Assembly: GCA_025359565.1 (NCBI GenBank)
Contig: JANYFY010000025.1
Location: forward strand, 1-64,000
DNA: 64,000 nucleotides
Reading direction: 5' to 3'
From: Gammaproteobacteria bacterium
Lineage (GTDB): Bacteria; Pseudomonadota; Gammaproteobacteria; Steroidobacterales; Steroidobacteraceae
Part shown: positions 7,869-16,764 of the stretch, piece after piece
How the letters are laid out: each line of letters opens with the position of its first letter
Numbering within the stretch: the stretch's first letter is position 1
Notes under the pieces: model-generated
What the model saw: the letters and a program-made list of their open reading frames with translations, nothing else
Databases searched by the model: none
Told to the model about the DNA's origin: nothing
Made by a program: the position numbers and the translations under genes

Positions 7869-8237
7869 ATGTTGAGAACCCTCTTTTTGTCGGCGGCCGT
7901 TGCGTTGACCTTGGCGACGCCCAGCTTTGGGCACGCCAAGCTTTTAAGTTCCTCCCCCGCGAGCGGCGCGCAAGTGGCCGAGGTTCCCAAAACCATCACG
8001 CTGACTTTCAACGAGGAAGCAAAACTCGCGGCGCTCACGCTTCTGCATGCCGGGAAGGAGACATCGGTAGCGGTCGACAAATCCGCACCGTCGGCCAAAT
8101 CCGCGGTGGTTCCTGTAACGGGATTGACGCCCGGCACTTATGAGGTTCACTGGACCGCGATCGCCACCGACGATGGCCACGTAGCCAAAGGCTCCTTTAT
8201 TTTCACGATCAAAAACGCATCGCTGGCCACCAGTTAG
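7869..8237 (+). CDS. copC: Copper resistance protein CopC
   Basis: A 122-residue periplasmic copper carrier. AAAGGAGT precedes the ATG. The signal peptide ends at SFG, leaving His22 as mature residue 1, followed by AKLLSSSPASGA as in CopC proteins. The second half carries HWTAIATDDGHVAKGSF, whose Asp/His residues together with the N-terminal His form the Cu(II) site of the family. No Met-rich Cu(I) loop is evident, so it is the short Cu(II)-only type. copD follows after 10 bases, suggesting joint periplasmic binding and transport of copper. Confidence 0.93.
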   Translation: MLRTLFLSAAVALTLATPSFGHAKLLSSSPASGAQVAEVPKTITLTFNEEAKLAALTLLHAGKETSVAVDKSAPSAKSAVVPVTGLTPGTYEVHWTAIATDDGHVAKGSFIFTIKNASLATS

Positions 8238-8247
8238 AGTTCTCCAC

Positions 8248-9120
8248 ATGCAATTCAGCGCGTGGGACGTGGCGGCCATCGGGATCAAGGCAATTTTGTA
8301 TGCCGCTACGTTCTGTGCCGCCGGCGGTGTTTTCTTTTTATTGTATAGCCGTTCGCTTATCGCACTCGACGATGAGCGACGAGTCCGTTGGTGGGTGGGG
8401 CTATGCGCGGTAGTGGCCATCGCGGCCAGCGCGGTGCGCCTATCGATTATCGCGGGATCGATGGGCGATGGATTTAGCGGCACGCTCGATGGATCGATGG
8501 TGCGCATGGTTCTTGAGGCAGGCGAAGCACGCGCAACTGGCATGCGCATTACCGGATTACTACTGATCGGCGCCATTTTTCTTGAAACTTCGTGCGGTTT
8601 TATAGCGGCATCGCTAAGCGCCTTCTTGGCGGCAACCTCATTTGCGTGGATTGGGCACGCGTGGGCGGCTGGCCGATGGTCGGTAGCGCTTCTTAGCCTG
8701 CATCTGATTGGCGTGGCATTTTGGCTGGGGGCGTTGGTGCCTCTGTTGCTAGTAGGTCAACGAACCGACCTATCGTCCCTCGCTCGCATTGCCAAGCGTT
8801 TTGGCGACATCGCCGTAATTGGCGTTGGAGTGCTGCTGCTCGCCGGGTCGTTCCTACTGGCCACCTTGTTGCGCCAGGCCTCCGACCTATGGAACACCGA
8901 GTACGGCCGATTCGTCGGCGGAAAACTCCTTATTGTTGCCGTGTTGACGGCGGCGGCCGCCGTGAACAAACTGCGCTTTACGCCTCGACTCCAAACCCAG
9001 GATGCCGCGGCGGCATACGGTCTCTTAAGGTCCATTCGTGCAGAGTTATTGTTAGGCGGTCTTATTCTTATCGTTACGGCGGCATTGACCTCACTTGTAG
9101 GCCCGCCGGCACTTGATTAA
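8248..9120 (+). CDS. copD: Copper resistance protein CopD
   Basis: A 290-residue inner-membrane protein with about eight hydrophobic segments. CopD-type landmarks include FAWIGHAWAAG (His in a membrane segment), LHLIGVAFWLGALVPLL, and the C-terminal GRFVGGKLLIVAVL and LRSIRAELLLGGLILIVTAA. CopD works with CopC to move copper across the inner membrane. It starts 10 bases after copC and is followed by the divergently functioning but co-oriented dmeR. No odd features; length is normal for the family. Confidence 0.92.
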   Translation: MQFSAWDVAAIGIKAILYAATFCAAGGVFFLLYSRSLIALDDERRVRWWVGLCAVVAIAASAVRLSIIAGSMGDGFSGTLDGSMVRMVLEAGEARATGMRITGLLLIGAIFLETSCGFIAASLSAFLAATSFAWIGHAWAAGRWSVALLSLHLIGVAFWLGALVPLLLVGQRTDLSSLARIAKRFGDIAVIGVGVLLLAGSFLLATLLRQASDLWNTEYGRFVGGKLLIVAVLTAAAAVNKLRFTPRLQTQDAAAAYGLLRSIRAELLLGGLILIVTAALTSLVGPPALD

Positions 9121-9143
9121 GCGGCTAAGCATTCCACTGACTA

Positions 9144-9163
9144 ATATAGGGTAGGTAGGTATG
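9144..9163 (+). promoter_or_regulatory. Possible DmeR operator
   Basis: The 55-base gap before dmeR contains an AT-flanked G-rich stretch, ATATAGGGTAGGTAGGTATG, and then TACAAT five bases before the start codon. RcnR/DmeR operators are AT-rich arms around a G/C tract, so this is a candidate for autoregulation. The G tract is shorter than in known RcnR sites and no clean -35/-10 pair is visible. Confidence 0.3.
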
Positions 9164-9175
9164 CTACAATGACTC

Positions 9176-9454
9176 ATGAGTCACACCGGTCGTGAGCGAC
9201 AAAAGCTGCTGGCGCGCGTGCGCCGCATTCGAGGCCAAGTCGAGAGCATTGAACGAGCCCTCTCAACCGAATCGGGCTGCGAGCAAGTCATGCATCTGAT
9301 CGCCGGGGCGCGCGGCGCCATGGCGGGCTTGATGGCCGAGGTGGTGCAAGACCACGTGCGCTCGCACCTCGTGGATGTCGAGAAACACCCTAACGCCTTG
9401 AACACCGAAGCGGCCGAGCAATTGCTGGATGTCATTCGGACCTATTTAAAGTGA
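9176..9454 (+). CDS. dmeR: RcnR/CsoR-type Ni/Co-responsive repressor DmeR
   Basis: A 92-residue all-helical DUF156 repressor. The ligand positions of E. coli RcnR are all present at the same numbers: His3, Cys35, His60 and His64, in MSHTGRERQK, SGCEQVMHL and QDHVRSHL. That set points to Ni(II)/Co(II) sensing rather than copper (CsoR) or formaldehyde (FrmR). Its TGA overlaps an in-frame GTG of the next gene, a DmeF exporter, so the pair forms an operon. The expected behaviour is repression relieved by metal binding. It is placed straight after copD, but the metal specificity differs from the copper genes. Confidence 0.87.
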   Translation: MSHTGRERQKLLARVRRIRGQVESIERALSTESGCEQVMHLIAGARGAMAGLMAEVVQDHVRSHLVDVEKHPNALNTEAAEQLLDVIRTYLK

Positions 9455-9462
9455 GAACACCC

Positions 9463-10689
9463 ATGAGCATCAACGCGACCCCCGCAGAATCCGCTTCCCA
9501 TCAACACATTTTCCTAGGGGATGGGCACGCACAAAGCGAGCGCAAGACCTGGACCGTGATCTGGCTCTGCGGGGCGATGATGTGCGCCGAAATCGTGGGG
9601 GGCCTTTTGTTCGGTTCGATCGCGCTCGTCGCGGACGGGCTGCACATGAGCACGCACGCAGGTGCGCTGCTCCTGGCGGCACTCGCTTACACATACGCTC
9701 GCCGGCACGCAGACAATACCAGCTTTACCTTCGGCACCGGAAAATTTGGCGATCTCGCTGGGTTCACCAGTGCCATCGTTCTGGCGATGATCGCGATTTT
9801 AATCGGCTATGAATCGGTGACCCGCCTGCTCGCACCGGTCCAGATTCACTTTGCGGAAGCCATTCCGATTGCCTGTGTGGGTCTCGCAGTGAATATTGCG
9901 AGTGCGTGGCTTTTAAGCAGCGGCGGGCATCACCACGGCCACAGTCATGGCGGCCATGACGACCATGAGCACGATGAGGCGCACCTAATCAAAACACCCG
10001 CGGGCGAGCTCATTCTCGAAGTCTTTGAGGACGGGGTACCTCCGCGCTTTCGCCTCCGGGCAGCGGGCAGCCCAAGACCTACTGTCAACACGAGGATTAC
10101 AACGGTAAGGCCTGGCGGCGCAACGCAAGTATTTGCGCTGGTTGCCCGTGGGGAATTCCTGGAATCGGTCGCAGAGATCCCCGAACCGCACGCCTTCGCT
10201 GCAACTGTTGAGATCGGTACTGAAACTTACACCACGGTCTTTGAGGAACATGCCCACGGACACGCAGCCACTGGCCGTGACAATAATATGCGCGCGGCGA
10301 TCATCCATGTGATCGCGGACGCGGCCGTCTCCGTCCTGGTCATTGTAGGTTTGATCCTTGCCCGAGCGTTCGGCTGGCTCTGGATGGACCCACTGGCCGG
10401 CATCATCGGAGCCTGCGTGATCGCCAGTTGGTCTTATGGGCTCATCCGAGATACGGGTGCCATCCTACTTGATCGAATTCCGGACCCCAAATTGGCCCGC
10501 GACTTGCGCACGACCATTGAGAGCGATGGCAGCAAGCTCACTGATTTACATCTGTGGCGTTTGGGGCCCGGGCATCTAGGCGCGATCGTGTCGGTGTGTC
10601 CCAAAGAGCCTTGCTCGGCTGACTACTACCGTTCGAAATTGGCACGCTTCGATTCCTTGTCCCATGTCACGATCGAGATTCAGCAGTAA
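9463..10689 (+). CDS. dmeF: CDF-family Co/Ni efflux transporter DmeF
   Basis: Start taken at ATG 9463 (MSINATPAESASHQH); a GTG at 9451 overlapping the dmeR stop is an alternative. It is a cation diffusion facilitator of 408 residues in the inner membrane. Family marks: VADGLHMSTHAGALLLAALA with the transport His/Asp site in TM2, FTFGTGKFGDLAGF, a His-rich loop HHHGHSHGGHDDHEHDEAH, and IIHVIADAAVSVLVI in TM5. DmeF proteins have an unusually long loop between the His-rich stretch and TM5, as seen here (about 90 residues). Co(II)/Ni(II) export is inferred from family and from dmeR. Confidence 0.9.
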   Translation: MSINATPAESASHQHIFLGDGHAQSERKTWTVIWLCGAMMCAEIVGGLLFGSIALVADGLHMSTHAGALLLAALAYTYARRHADNTSFTFGTGKFGDLAGFTSAIVLAMIAILIGYESVTRLLAPVQIHFAEAIPIACVGLAVNIASAWLLSSGGHHHGHSHGGHDDHEHDEAHLIKTPAGELILEVFEDGVPPRFRLRAAGSPRPTVNTRITTVRPGGATQVFALVARGEFLESVAEIPEPHAFAATVEIGTETYTTVFEEHAHGHAATGRDNNMRAAIIHVIADAAVSVLVIVGLILARAFGWLWMDPLAGIIGACVIASWSYGLIRDTGAILLDRIPDPKLARDLRTTIESDGSKLTDLHLWRLGPGHLGAIVSVCPKEPCSADYYRSKLARFDSLSHVTIEIQQ

Positions 10690-11065
10690 TTGCGCAATCG
10701 ACCGGACAATTCCATTCACTGGATCTCAGCTCGCCACCACCGTCGGCGTCCTCATCGCGATGAAGTCATGCGGATGTGACTATTTACTACCCCCGGACTG
10801 CGGCACGTCGCGCAACACCCTTGCGCTCAATCGCAACGCCAGCGTCGAGGCGACCATCATAAATACTTAAAAACAAACCCCGGATCAATTGCTTCAGTAC
10901 CCGCTTGGAATGACCACGGGTTGGCCAGTCTGTATCTTGTTGCACGAGTTCCTCGTTTGGGGACCACTTGCGGAGCGCTCGTTAGAGCGTTTTGGTAGCG
11001 CAGGATAGGTTCATCTGTTCGCTTTGTGTGATGCCAACGCCGCAGCGCTGAGCTACTGCATTTTG
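10690..11065. other. Intergenic stretch, no supported gene
   Basis: About 375 bases after dmeF. Short frames exist on both strands (one of 26 codons on the minus strand near 10865-10785), but none is recognisable or has a ribosome binding site. A short inverted pair GAGCGCTC-GTTA-GAGCG is visible near 10974-10989. I see no terminator with a T-run for dmeF and no mobile-element signature. Confidence 0.5.
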
Positions 11066-11266
11066 CTAGTGATTCGAAGCAGTGCGAAGATTCTTGAGAT
11101 TAACCTCCTCGATTGCCAGAATCTTAATCAAATACGCGAGTCGTCTCTGACATTCGGCAGTTGCCGCAATGAGTTCTTGGATTCCGCTGGCGCCGAGGAC
11201 ACCAGCCGGCACGCTGACGTTGGGATGGATAAGCCGTGCACGCCAACTTTGTTTCGTCTGCTCCAT
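11066..11266 (-). CDS. Small hypothetical protein (66 aa)
   Basis: From ATG 11266 the frame codes for 66 residues starting MEQTKQSWRARLIHP. It is preceded by GAGGA at 8-base spacing, the only good translation signal in this stretch, which is why the upstream ATG at 11323 is not used. The product looks soluble and helical (IQELIAATAECQRRLAYLIK) with one Cys. I do not recognise a family. The neighbouring regions are sparsely coding, so it may be an orphan small gene or a remnant. Confidence 0.42.
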   Translation of the reverse strand: MEQTKQSWRARLIHPNVSVPAGVLGASGIQELIAATAECQRRLAYLIKILAIEEVNLKNLRTASNH

Positions 11267-11374
11267 TTCCGTAGTCCTCGGTTTATCCTTAAGTGTAAAG
11301 TCCCAAGAATATAGCGGGTCCATGCGATTTGTTCACTCGAGGCACTACCACTAGGCGTTAGCTTGGCTTGGGCC

Positions 11375-11734
11375 TCACGCTCTTTCCCAGTGGGCCTCGA
11401 ATTTGCAGCCGTCTGTATCGACAATATAGCTCTTGGCCACGTGTGTGGCGAAATTGCCGTCGCCGTCGTACTTGCTCTCGGCGCCGTAAAGCTGTCCGAG
11501 CATTCCCATAAGCGCTTCACCGTTAGGTTGCTTGAGCGCTCCTACGATCTTGTCGTACACGACTTTTTCCCCATCGGATTTTGGACGGCCGGGAGTTGGG
11601 TCGATGCTAAACTTCACAAAACACGCCGGCCCATGATCGTCGAGACGCTCGTCGCGTTCGGTACACTCCAGCGGGCGCGCGAACGTGACGTCAGGATATT
11701 TTTGTCCTTTGGACTGTATTCACGCGTCACCCAT
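11375..11734 (-). pseudogene. Hypothetical gene with in-frame stop near its start
   Basis: On the minus strand a frame stays open for 114 codons (11719-11375). It codes QSKGQKYPDVTFARPLECTE, then CFVKFSIDPTPGRPKSDGEK, VYDKIVGALK, MLGQLYGAESKYDGDGNFAT and DTDGCKFEAHWERA. The composition is protein-like. The only upstream ATG in frame (11734) is followed after three codons by a TGA (11720-11722), so translation from it would abort; the first usable alternative is a GTG at 11617. Either the gene carries a nonsense mutation or it starts at a non-standard or later codon. I do not know the family. Downstream there is no partner gene. Confidence 0.4.
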
Positions 11735-12093
11735 AATGATGATCCCCGAGGCAAACACTGCGCTCGTTAAAACCTTGAATGACTAGATTCTCGCCTACAC
11801 CTTCAGCAACAAACAGTGCTGCATGCTCCGGAAAGTCTGCACGCCATGCAACATAGTTTTCGACTGAATAACCGTAAACCGCCTTATGCGGTTACTAATC
11901 CACCAGGCACCGCTCTAAAGTTTGTCATTGAATCGCGTCCTACGTACGAAACTAGCAAGGCCATTCTATAGTCATACGCTCAGCCATTGGCCGACCTCCA
12001 CACTGGGACCTACACTGCCGGCTAAGGGCTGTTGCCGAGCCAAAACACCCAATAGGACTGCAGTCTCTTCAATGGTGATCGCAGGGGCAGGTA
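11735..12093. other. Intergenic stretch, no supported gene
   Basis: About 360 bases between the hypothetical frame and the flavin oxidoreductase stop. The plus-strand frame at 11922-12116 (64 codons) has no ribosome binding site or family resemblance. An imperfect inverted pair, CCGTAAACCGCCTTATGCGGTTACT (11870-11894), could form a short stem (AACCGC/GCGGTT) but lacks a T-run. Nothing else is seen. Confidence 0.45.
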
Positions 12094-14043
12094 TTAGATT
12101 TCCGCAGCCACTTTAAGTCCTTCAAACACCGCCTCTTCGGCGGTGCGCGGTGATGCGGCATCGCCAATGACATGGACGTCGAGGCTAAGATTCTCAATAT
12201 CGTCGGCGAGTTGCGAGATCGGGGTATGACCGCTACATAGCACTAGAGTATTAATTCCCTCAACAATCACAGGCTCGCCGCTTGCGATGTGTTGCAAGTA
12301 GACGGTATTGGAATCCGCTCCGTACAGGCGCATGTAGGGCAAGATTACAACGCCGAGCTTATGCAGCGTCGCCGCCGCATCGTCGCGCACGTATAGAGGC
12401 AGGGTCTCGCCGGCGCACAGACCGTTTACGGCCAGCCGTACGCTATGACCCTTGCGCACCAATTGTTCTGCGATTCCAATTCCGATCCAATCTGCACGCC
12501 AATCGATGACAACGACAGAGTTTCCAACATCGGCACCCCGGAGTACCTCCCACGCATCTAATATCTGCAAGTTACCCTCGCTGGGGAACTCAGGCCGATA
12601 GGGCTTCGCGCCGGTCGCCACGATCACGATATCAGGACCGACCTCCATGACTTGTTCGCGATCGACGCGACAGTCTTTGCGCACTTCCACCCCTGCTGCC
12701 CATACCTCGTACCCTAAATTAGTGATGAGGCCACCAAATTCGGCTCGGCCCGGTAGTAATTGCGCCAGTAGCGCCTGACCTCCCAAATGACGCTCGGCCT
12801 CATAGAGAGTCACTCGATGGCCGCGCTGAGCTGCGATGCTTGCGGCCTTCATACCCGCCGGCCCGCCGCCGACGACCATTACACGTTTTGCAGCGGCTCG
12901 TGACAGCGTTCCATAGCGCAGTTCTCGTCCGGACACCGGATTCTGGATGCAGGAAATCGGGTAACCTTTGTGGAAATGTCCGATGCAGGCTTGGTTACAC
13001 GCGATACAGACTCGAATAGCTTCCAAGGCGCCCTTCGCAGCTTTATTGGGAAGCTCCGGATCACAGATAAGAGCTCGCGTCATGCCACAAACATCGGCCT
13101 GTCCGGTAGCGATAACCGCTTCGGCGTCTTGCGGCTGGTTAATGCGGCCTGCCACAAAGACTGGAATCTGTACTAACTTCTTGACACGCGCCGCGTAGGG
13201 AGCCACATAAGCAATTGTCTGGGTCATCGGCGGCGCGATATGCACGGCGCCTCCCATACTGGCTGAATTCCCAAGCGTCACATTGACGTAGTCGATCCTA
13301 TCGGATACGGCTGTAATTGCCTGGAGACTCTCTTCTTCGGTTAAGCCTTGCTCATCTTGTTCAGAACCCGAGATACGTAGTCCGACGACGAACTGATCGG
13401 ACACCTTGCCGCGTATGTTGTCGATTACATCGCTTAAAAACCTTAATCGGCGTTTGAAATCGCCGCCGTACGCGTCATCGCGCAGATTTATACGTGGGTT
13501 TAAGAACTGCGACGGTAAGTACCCGTGGCTTGCGACAATCTCTACTCCGTCAAGTCCCGCGGTTTGCATGCGTCGCGCCGCATCGCCGTAACCGCTGATA
13601 ATAGAATCAATCATCACCTTTTTTAACGGCTGGGGCATCACATGAAATCGTTCGTTGGGGACACTAGAAGGTGCATAGGCAATATTGAGTAATCCACCTT
13701 CCGCTTCGGTCATTTCTCGACCAGGATGAAAAAGTTGCGCGAACAATGCGGCGCCATAGCGATGGACAGCCTCGGCAACTTGGGCGTATCCGGCAATGGA
13801 GGAATCCTCGGTGGCCATCAATACATGATTGGTGTAGCGCGCAGTTTCATGGACTCCAGAGACTTGCAGCACAATCAAACCCACTCCGCCGCGTGCTCTT
13901 GCTGCTTGATAAGCCACTAAACTTGCGTTAACGGTACCATCAGTGGGCAAGGTGGTGTCGTGCCCGGTGGACATAATGCGGTTTTTAAGCGTACAACCGC
14001 GTATCTTTAAAGGTTGAAACAAATGCTTGAATAGGCTCGGCAT
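12094..14043 (-). CDS. Fe-S flavin oxidoreductase (OYE/TMADH/FadH-like)
   Basis: A 649-residue two-part enzyme. Residues about 1-370 are an FMN-binding TIM barrel of the old yellow enzyme family (FQPLKIRGCTLKNRIMSTGH, VEIVASHGYLPSQFLNPR, YGGDFKRRLRF). Cys ligands CIACNQACIG...C for one 4Fe-4S cluster follow. The last third has a Rossmann dinucleotide fold (RVMVVGGGPAGMKAA and a second site around VVVIDWRADWIGIGIAE). This architecture belongs to 2,4-dienoyl-CoA reductase, trimethylamine/histamine dehydrogenase and N-methylproline or dimethylglycine demethylases; the substrate cannot be told. The HGYLPSQFLNPR motif is that of the demethylase/dehydrogenase branch. It stands alone, with no electron-transfer partner gene nearby. 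Confidence 0.85.
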   Translation of the reverse strand: MPSLFKHLFQPLKIRGCTLKNRIMSTGHDTTLPTDGTVNASLVAYQAARARGGVGLIVLQVSGVHETARYTNHVLMATEDSSIAGYAQVAEAVHRYGAALFAQLFHPGREMTEAEGGLLNIAYAPSSVPNERFHVMPQPLKKVMIDSIISGYGDAARRMQTAGLDGVEIVASHGYLPSQFLNPRINLRDDAYGGDFKRRLRFLSDVIDNIRGKVSDQFVVGLRISGSEQDEQGLTEEESLQAITAVSDRIDYVNVTLGNSASMGGAVHIAPPMTQTIAYVAPYAARVKKLVQIPVFVAGRINQPQDAEAVIATGQADVCGMTRALICDPELPNKAAKGALEAIRVCIACNQACIGHFHKGYPISCIQNPVSGRELRYGTLSRAAAKRVMVVGGGPAGMKAASIAAQRGHRVTLYEAERHLGGQALLAQLLPGRAEFGGLITNLGYEVWAAGVEVRKDCRVDREQVMEVGPDIVIVATGAKPYRPEFPSEGNLQILDAWEVLRGADVGNSVVVIDWRADWIGIGIAEQLVRKGHSVRLAVNGLCAGETLPLYVRDDAAATLHKLGVVILPYMRLYGADSNTVYLQHIASGEPVIVEGINTLVLCSGHTPISQLADDIENLSLDVHVIGDAASPRTAEEAVFEGLKVAAEI

Positions 14044-14145
14044 ATGCGATTGAGTCTAACAAAGGTAAAGCCGTTCAGAGTGCACCTTTTCCCAGACTGC
14101 GACTTTTTGATGCGTGCCGTGTTTTTGGACTGAAGAGACAAATTC

Positions 14146-14718
14146 TTGCTACCCAAAGCGTCAACAACCATTGGATTAGACGAATTCACGATATTTATGC
14201 GTGCCTACCAAGATATGGTTTATTCCACCGCGGTTCGTTTGACTGGCGATGAAGCAGAGGCCCAAGACATTGCGCAGGAGGTGTTTTTACGGGCGCATCG
14301 GCATTTTGATGAATTACAGCAAAGTGGCACGATCGGCGGTTGGTTAAAAACGGTTGCGACAAATTTGGCCTTGAATCACCTTTCGAGGTATCGCAAACGC
14401 TGGCAGTTGTTCTCGCAGATGCATGTGAACGATGATGAAGATGAATCACCAATCGACGTGGAAATTGCCGAAACCGCGACCTTCGAGTTGGAGGCTGAGC
14501 AACGCCAGAGGTGCGTTGAGCAGGCCCTGCGCGCACTTCCGGACCACCAACGTGTTCCTTTGGTATTGTTTCATTTTGAGGAGATTCCGTATGAAGAGAT
14601 TGCGCGCAAATTACACGTGTCCTTACCTAAAATAAAGACCGATATTTTTCGTGCGCGCAACGCCTTGATGAAAACACTCATACGACAAGGTGTTACTTCA
14701 GTGACTCAAGATTTATGA
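14146..14718 (+). CDS. ECF RNA polymerase sigma factor
   Basis: The frame opens with TTG at 14146, with GAAGAG about 9 bases upstream; no in-frame ATG fits until residue 18. The 190-residue product has sigma region 2 (YQDMVYSTAVRLTGDEAEAQ, DIAQEVFLRAHRHF) and region 4 (ALRALPDHQRVPLVLFHFEE, IPYEEIARKLHVSLPKIKTD). It would direct RNA polymerase to a small regulon. It heads a co-oriented cluster with a two-TM protein (gap 7 bases), an RDD protein and a secreted protein. The two-TM neighbour is the natural anti-sigma candidate, but it lacks the usual zinc-binding anti-sigma motif. Confidence 0.9.
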   Translation: MLPKASTTIGLDEFTIFMRAYQDMVYSTAVRLTGDEAEAQDIAQEVFLRAHRHFDELQQSGTIGGWLKTVATNLALNHLSRYRKRWQLFSQMHVNDDEDESPIDVEIAETATFELEAEQRQRCVEQALRALPDHQRVPLVLFHFEEIPYEEIARKLHVSLPKIKTDIFRARNALMKTLIRQGVTSVTQDL

Positions 14719-14725
14719 GATTTAT

Positions 14726-15208
14726 ATGAATTCAACAGATCCTCAGAACGTCAATATTGAACGACTGGTCGCTCAAATCTTAAGCTCGCAGCCTAATAGT
14801 ATCGCGCCCCGATCTTTAGAGGAGCGAGTGTTGCGTACACTGCGGGACCGCACCGCACTCCCTTGGTGGCGTCGTGCCTATTCTGAGTGGCCCTCGGCCG
14901 CTCGAATGGGGTTCATCTTCGCCTCGGCAGGATTGGTCGGGTTGGTACTGGCGGTTGCTGCTTGGATCGATTTAGGAACTCGTGCGGTTCGCGAAATCAC
15001 TTGGTTGATGCAGCCTATTATTTGGGGCGGACATCTCATCCATGTAGCGAGCACCCTGCACGAAGCGCTAGGGGCAACCGTGCATAGTTTGCCGCTGCAG
15101 TGGATCTATGGTTTTGGAGTAATTTTCGTCGCTTGCTATGCAATGTTTTTTACTCTAAGTGCGGCGGCTTACCGGACTTTATTTGTCGATATGCCTTATC
15201 AACGGTGA
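14726..15208 (+). CDS. Two-TM protein, possible anti-sigma factor
   Basis: A 160-residue protein with a cytosolic N-terminal stretch of about 60 residues (LEERVLRTLRDRTALPWWRR) and hydrophobic segments at MGFIFASAGLVGLVLAVAAW and YGFGVIFVACYAMFFTL, with a third weak one between. It starts 7 bases after the sigma gene and ends 5 bases before the next gene, so it is translated as part of the operon. Position and topology suggest control of the sigma factor, but there is no HxxxCxxC zinc motif, so this is inference. Not a family I can name. Confidence 0.7.
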   Translation: MNSTDPQNVNIERLVAQILSSQPNSIAPRSLEERVLRTLRDRTALPWWRRAYSEWPSAARMGFIFASAGLVGLVLAVAAWIDLGTRAVREITWLMQPIIWGGHLIHVASTLHEALGATVHSLPLQWIYGFGVIFVACYAMFFTLSAAAYRTLFVDMPYQR

Positions 15209-15213
15209 AATAA

Positions 15214-16764
15214 ATGAAAAACTTCAAATGTCATTTCAAAACCCAGTGGCTAAGTTTATGGGTCTTTTTCGGTATTTTGATTTCTGGACTCGCCCCGGCG
15301 CATGTCACAGTTTCAGAAGATTCCGATGCAGATGCAGATGATGCAAAGGTCTCTAGTACCGAGCGACCTTCCAGTGAACGCGAAATTGTATCGATTGGCC
15401 ACAACTCAGTTCTTAAAGCCGGAGACCACGCACTATCAGTCGTGTCTATTTTTGGCTCCTCAACTAGTGCAGGTGAGGTCGAGAACGCGGTGGTTTCGGT
15501 GCTGGGGAATTCTCGAGCAACTGGACCCGTGGGCGATAGTGTCGTGGCAGTTCTGGGTAATACCTACGTCGACAGCAAAGTCGATCAGAATGTGGTTGCC
15601 GTGTGGGGCAACGTCGAGTTAGGACCCCATGCCGATATCGGCGGCGATGTAGTGACAGTGGGCGGCACCCTGGTACGTGATCCGGCAGCCAAAATTGCGG
15701 GAGATGTACCCACCTACACTTTGCCATTTCGTATGGGGAGTCCGGATTGGCTTAACGCCTGGATCAAAAATTGCTTCATGTTTGGCCGGCCTTTGGCGCT
15801 GGCAGCGAATTTAGGCTGGGCCTGGACGCTCGCATTAGGACTGCTCGCTTTCTATTGCTTGCTGGCACTTATGTTCCACAGCGGTGTGGATCGTTGTATA
15901 AGAACGTTACAGACACAGCCGGGACGGGTCTGCCTGGCGGCTTTACTGTCAGTATTAATAGTACCGCTGTCCATTCTTTTGCTGTTAATCACCGTGATCG
16001 GCATTGTGTTCGTACCCTTTATATTGGCCGCGATACTTATTGCGACGATTTTCGGCAAAGTAGTGATATTAAGTTGGGTGGGTAGGCGCATTACGGGTTT
16101 TCCTAACGGCACTCACCCGCTGCATGCTGTGCTGGCGGTGGTGGTGGGTGGAGCGGTGGTATTGTTGATGTATGTAGTGCCCGTAATCGGTTTTATCTTA
16201 TATCCCCTGATTGCTTGTTTGGGTTTAGGTGTTGCGCTGTTTACGTTGGTGGACGTTTGGCGCACCCGCGACAGGCTAAATACCGTTTCGCCCATGGCGC
16301 CGGAGGCGGCTATGGCGAGCGCAGTGCCCACGGGCGCCGGGCCTACAGCCCCTACGCCAGTGCCCGCGATCCCAATTCCCGCGGTCTCTTTGCAGCATGC
16401 CGGGTTTTGGCATCGAATGACGGCGTTATTGTTAGACGTGATACTCATTGGCATCGTAGTAAATTTTGTACATGATTCCCATAATTTCTGGCTCCTTGCG
16501 TTAGCCACTTACGGTGCCGTGATGTGGAAAATTAAAGGTACGACGGTAGGCGGAATTCTTTTGGGATTGCAAATTGTTCGGGCGGATGGACGGCCCGTAG
16601 ATTGGCCCACCGCGATTGTACGAGCACTGGGATGTTTCCTGTCATTGTTAGTGGTAGGTTTAGGGTTCATATGGATAGTTTTCGACCCAGAAAGGCAGGC
16701 TTGGCACGATAAAATTGCGGGTACTTTTGTAGTGAAAGCACCGAAAGGCGCGTCTTTGGTATAA
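15214..16764 (+). CDS. Beta-repeat plus RDD-domain membrane protein
   Basis: A 516-residue protein with a signal-like N-terminus. Residues about 65-165 carry a repeating beta pattern (VVSVLGNSRATG, VVAVLGNTYVDS, VVAVWGNVELG, VVTVGGTLVRD) with a period near 18-20 residues, like bactofilin/polymer-forming folds. Several TM helices follow, then a Pro/Ala linker, then a C-terminal RDD domain (HAGFWHRMTALLLDVILIG to RQAWHDKIAGTFVV). RDD domains are membrane modules of unclear function, sometimes linked to ion exchange. Its place directly behind the ECF sigma pair suggests it is a main output of, or signal sensor for, that sigma factor. Confidence 0.82.
   Translation: MKNFKCHFKTQWLSLWVFFGILISGLAPAHVTVSEDSDADADDAKVSSTERPSSEREIVSIGHNSVLKAGDHALSVVSIFGSSTSAGEVENAVVSVLGNSRATGPVGDSVVAVLGNTYVDSKVDQNVVAVWGNVELGPHADIGGDVVTVGGTLVRDPAAKIAGDVPTYTLPFRMGSPDWLNAWIKNCFMFGRPLALAANLGWAWTLALGLLAFYCLLALMFHSGVDRCIRTLQTQPGRVCLAALLSVLIVPLSILLLLITVIGIVFVPFILAAILIATIFGKVVILSWVGRRITGFPNGTHPLHAVLAVVVGGAVVLLMYVVPVIGFILYPLIACLGLGVALFTLVDVWRTRDRLNTVSPMAPEAAMASAVPTGAGPTAPTPVPAIPIPAVSLQHAGFWHRMTALLLDVILIGIVVNFVHDSHNFWLLALATYGAVMWKIKGTTVGGILLGLQIVRADGRPVDWPTAIVRALGCFLSLLVVGLGFIWIVFDPERQAWHDKIAGTFVVKAPKGASLV

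Noticed and set aside
9165-9170. TACAAT before dmeR as a -10 box
   Set aside because: It lies only 5 bases before the start codon and no -35 fits at 16-18 bases, so a normal promoter is not supported.
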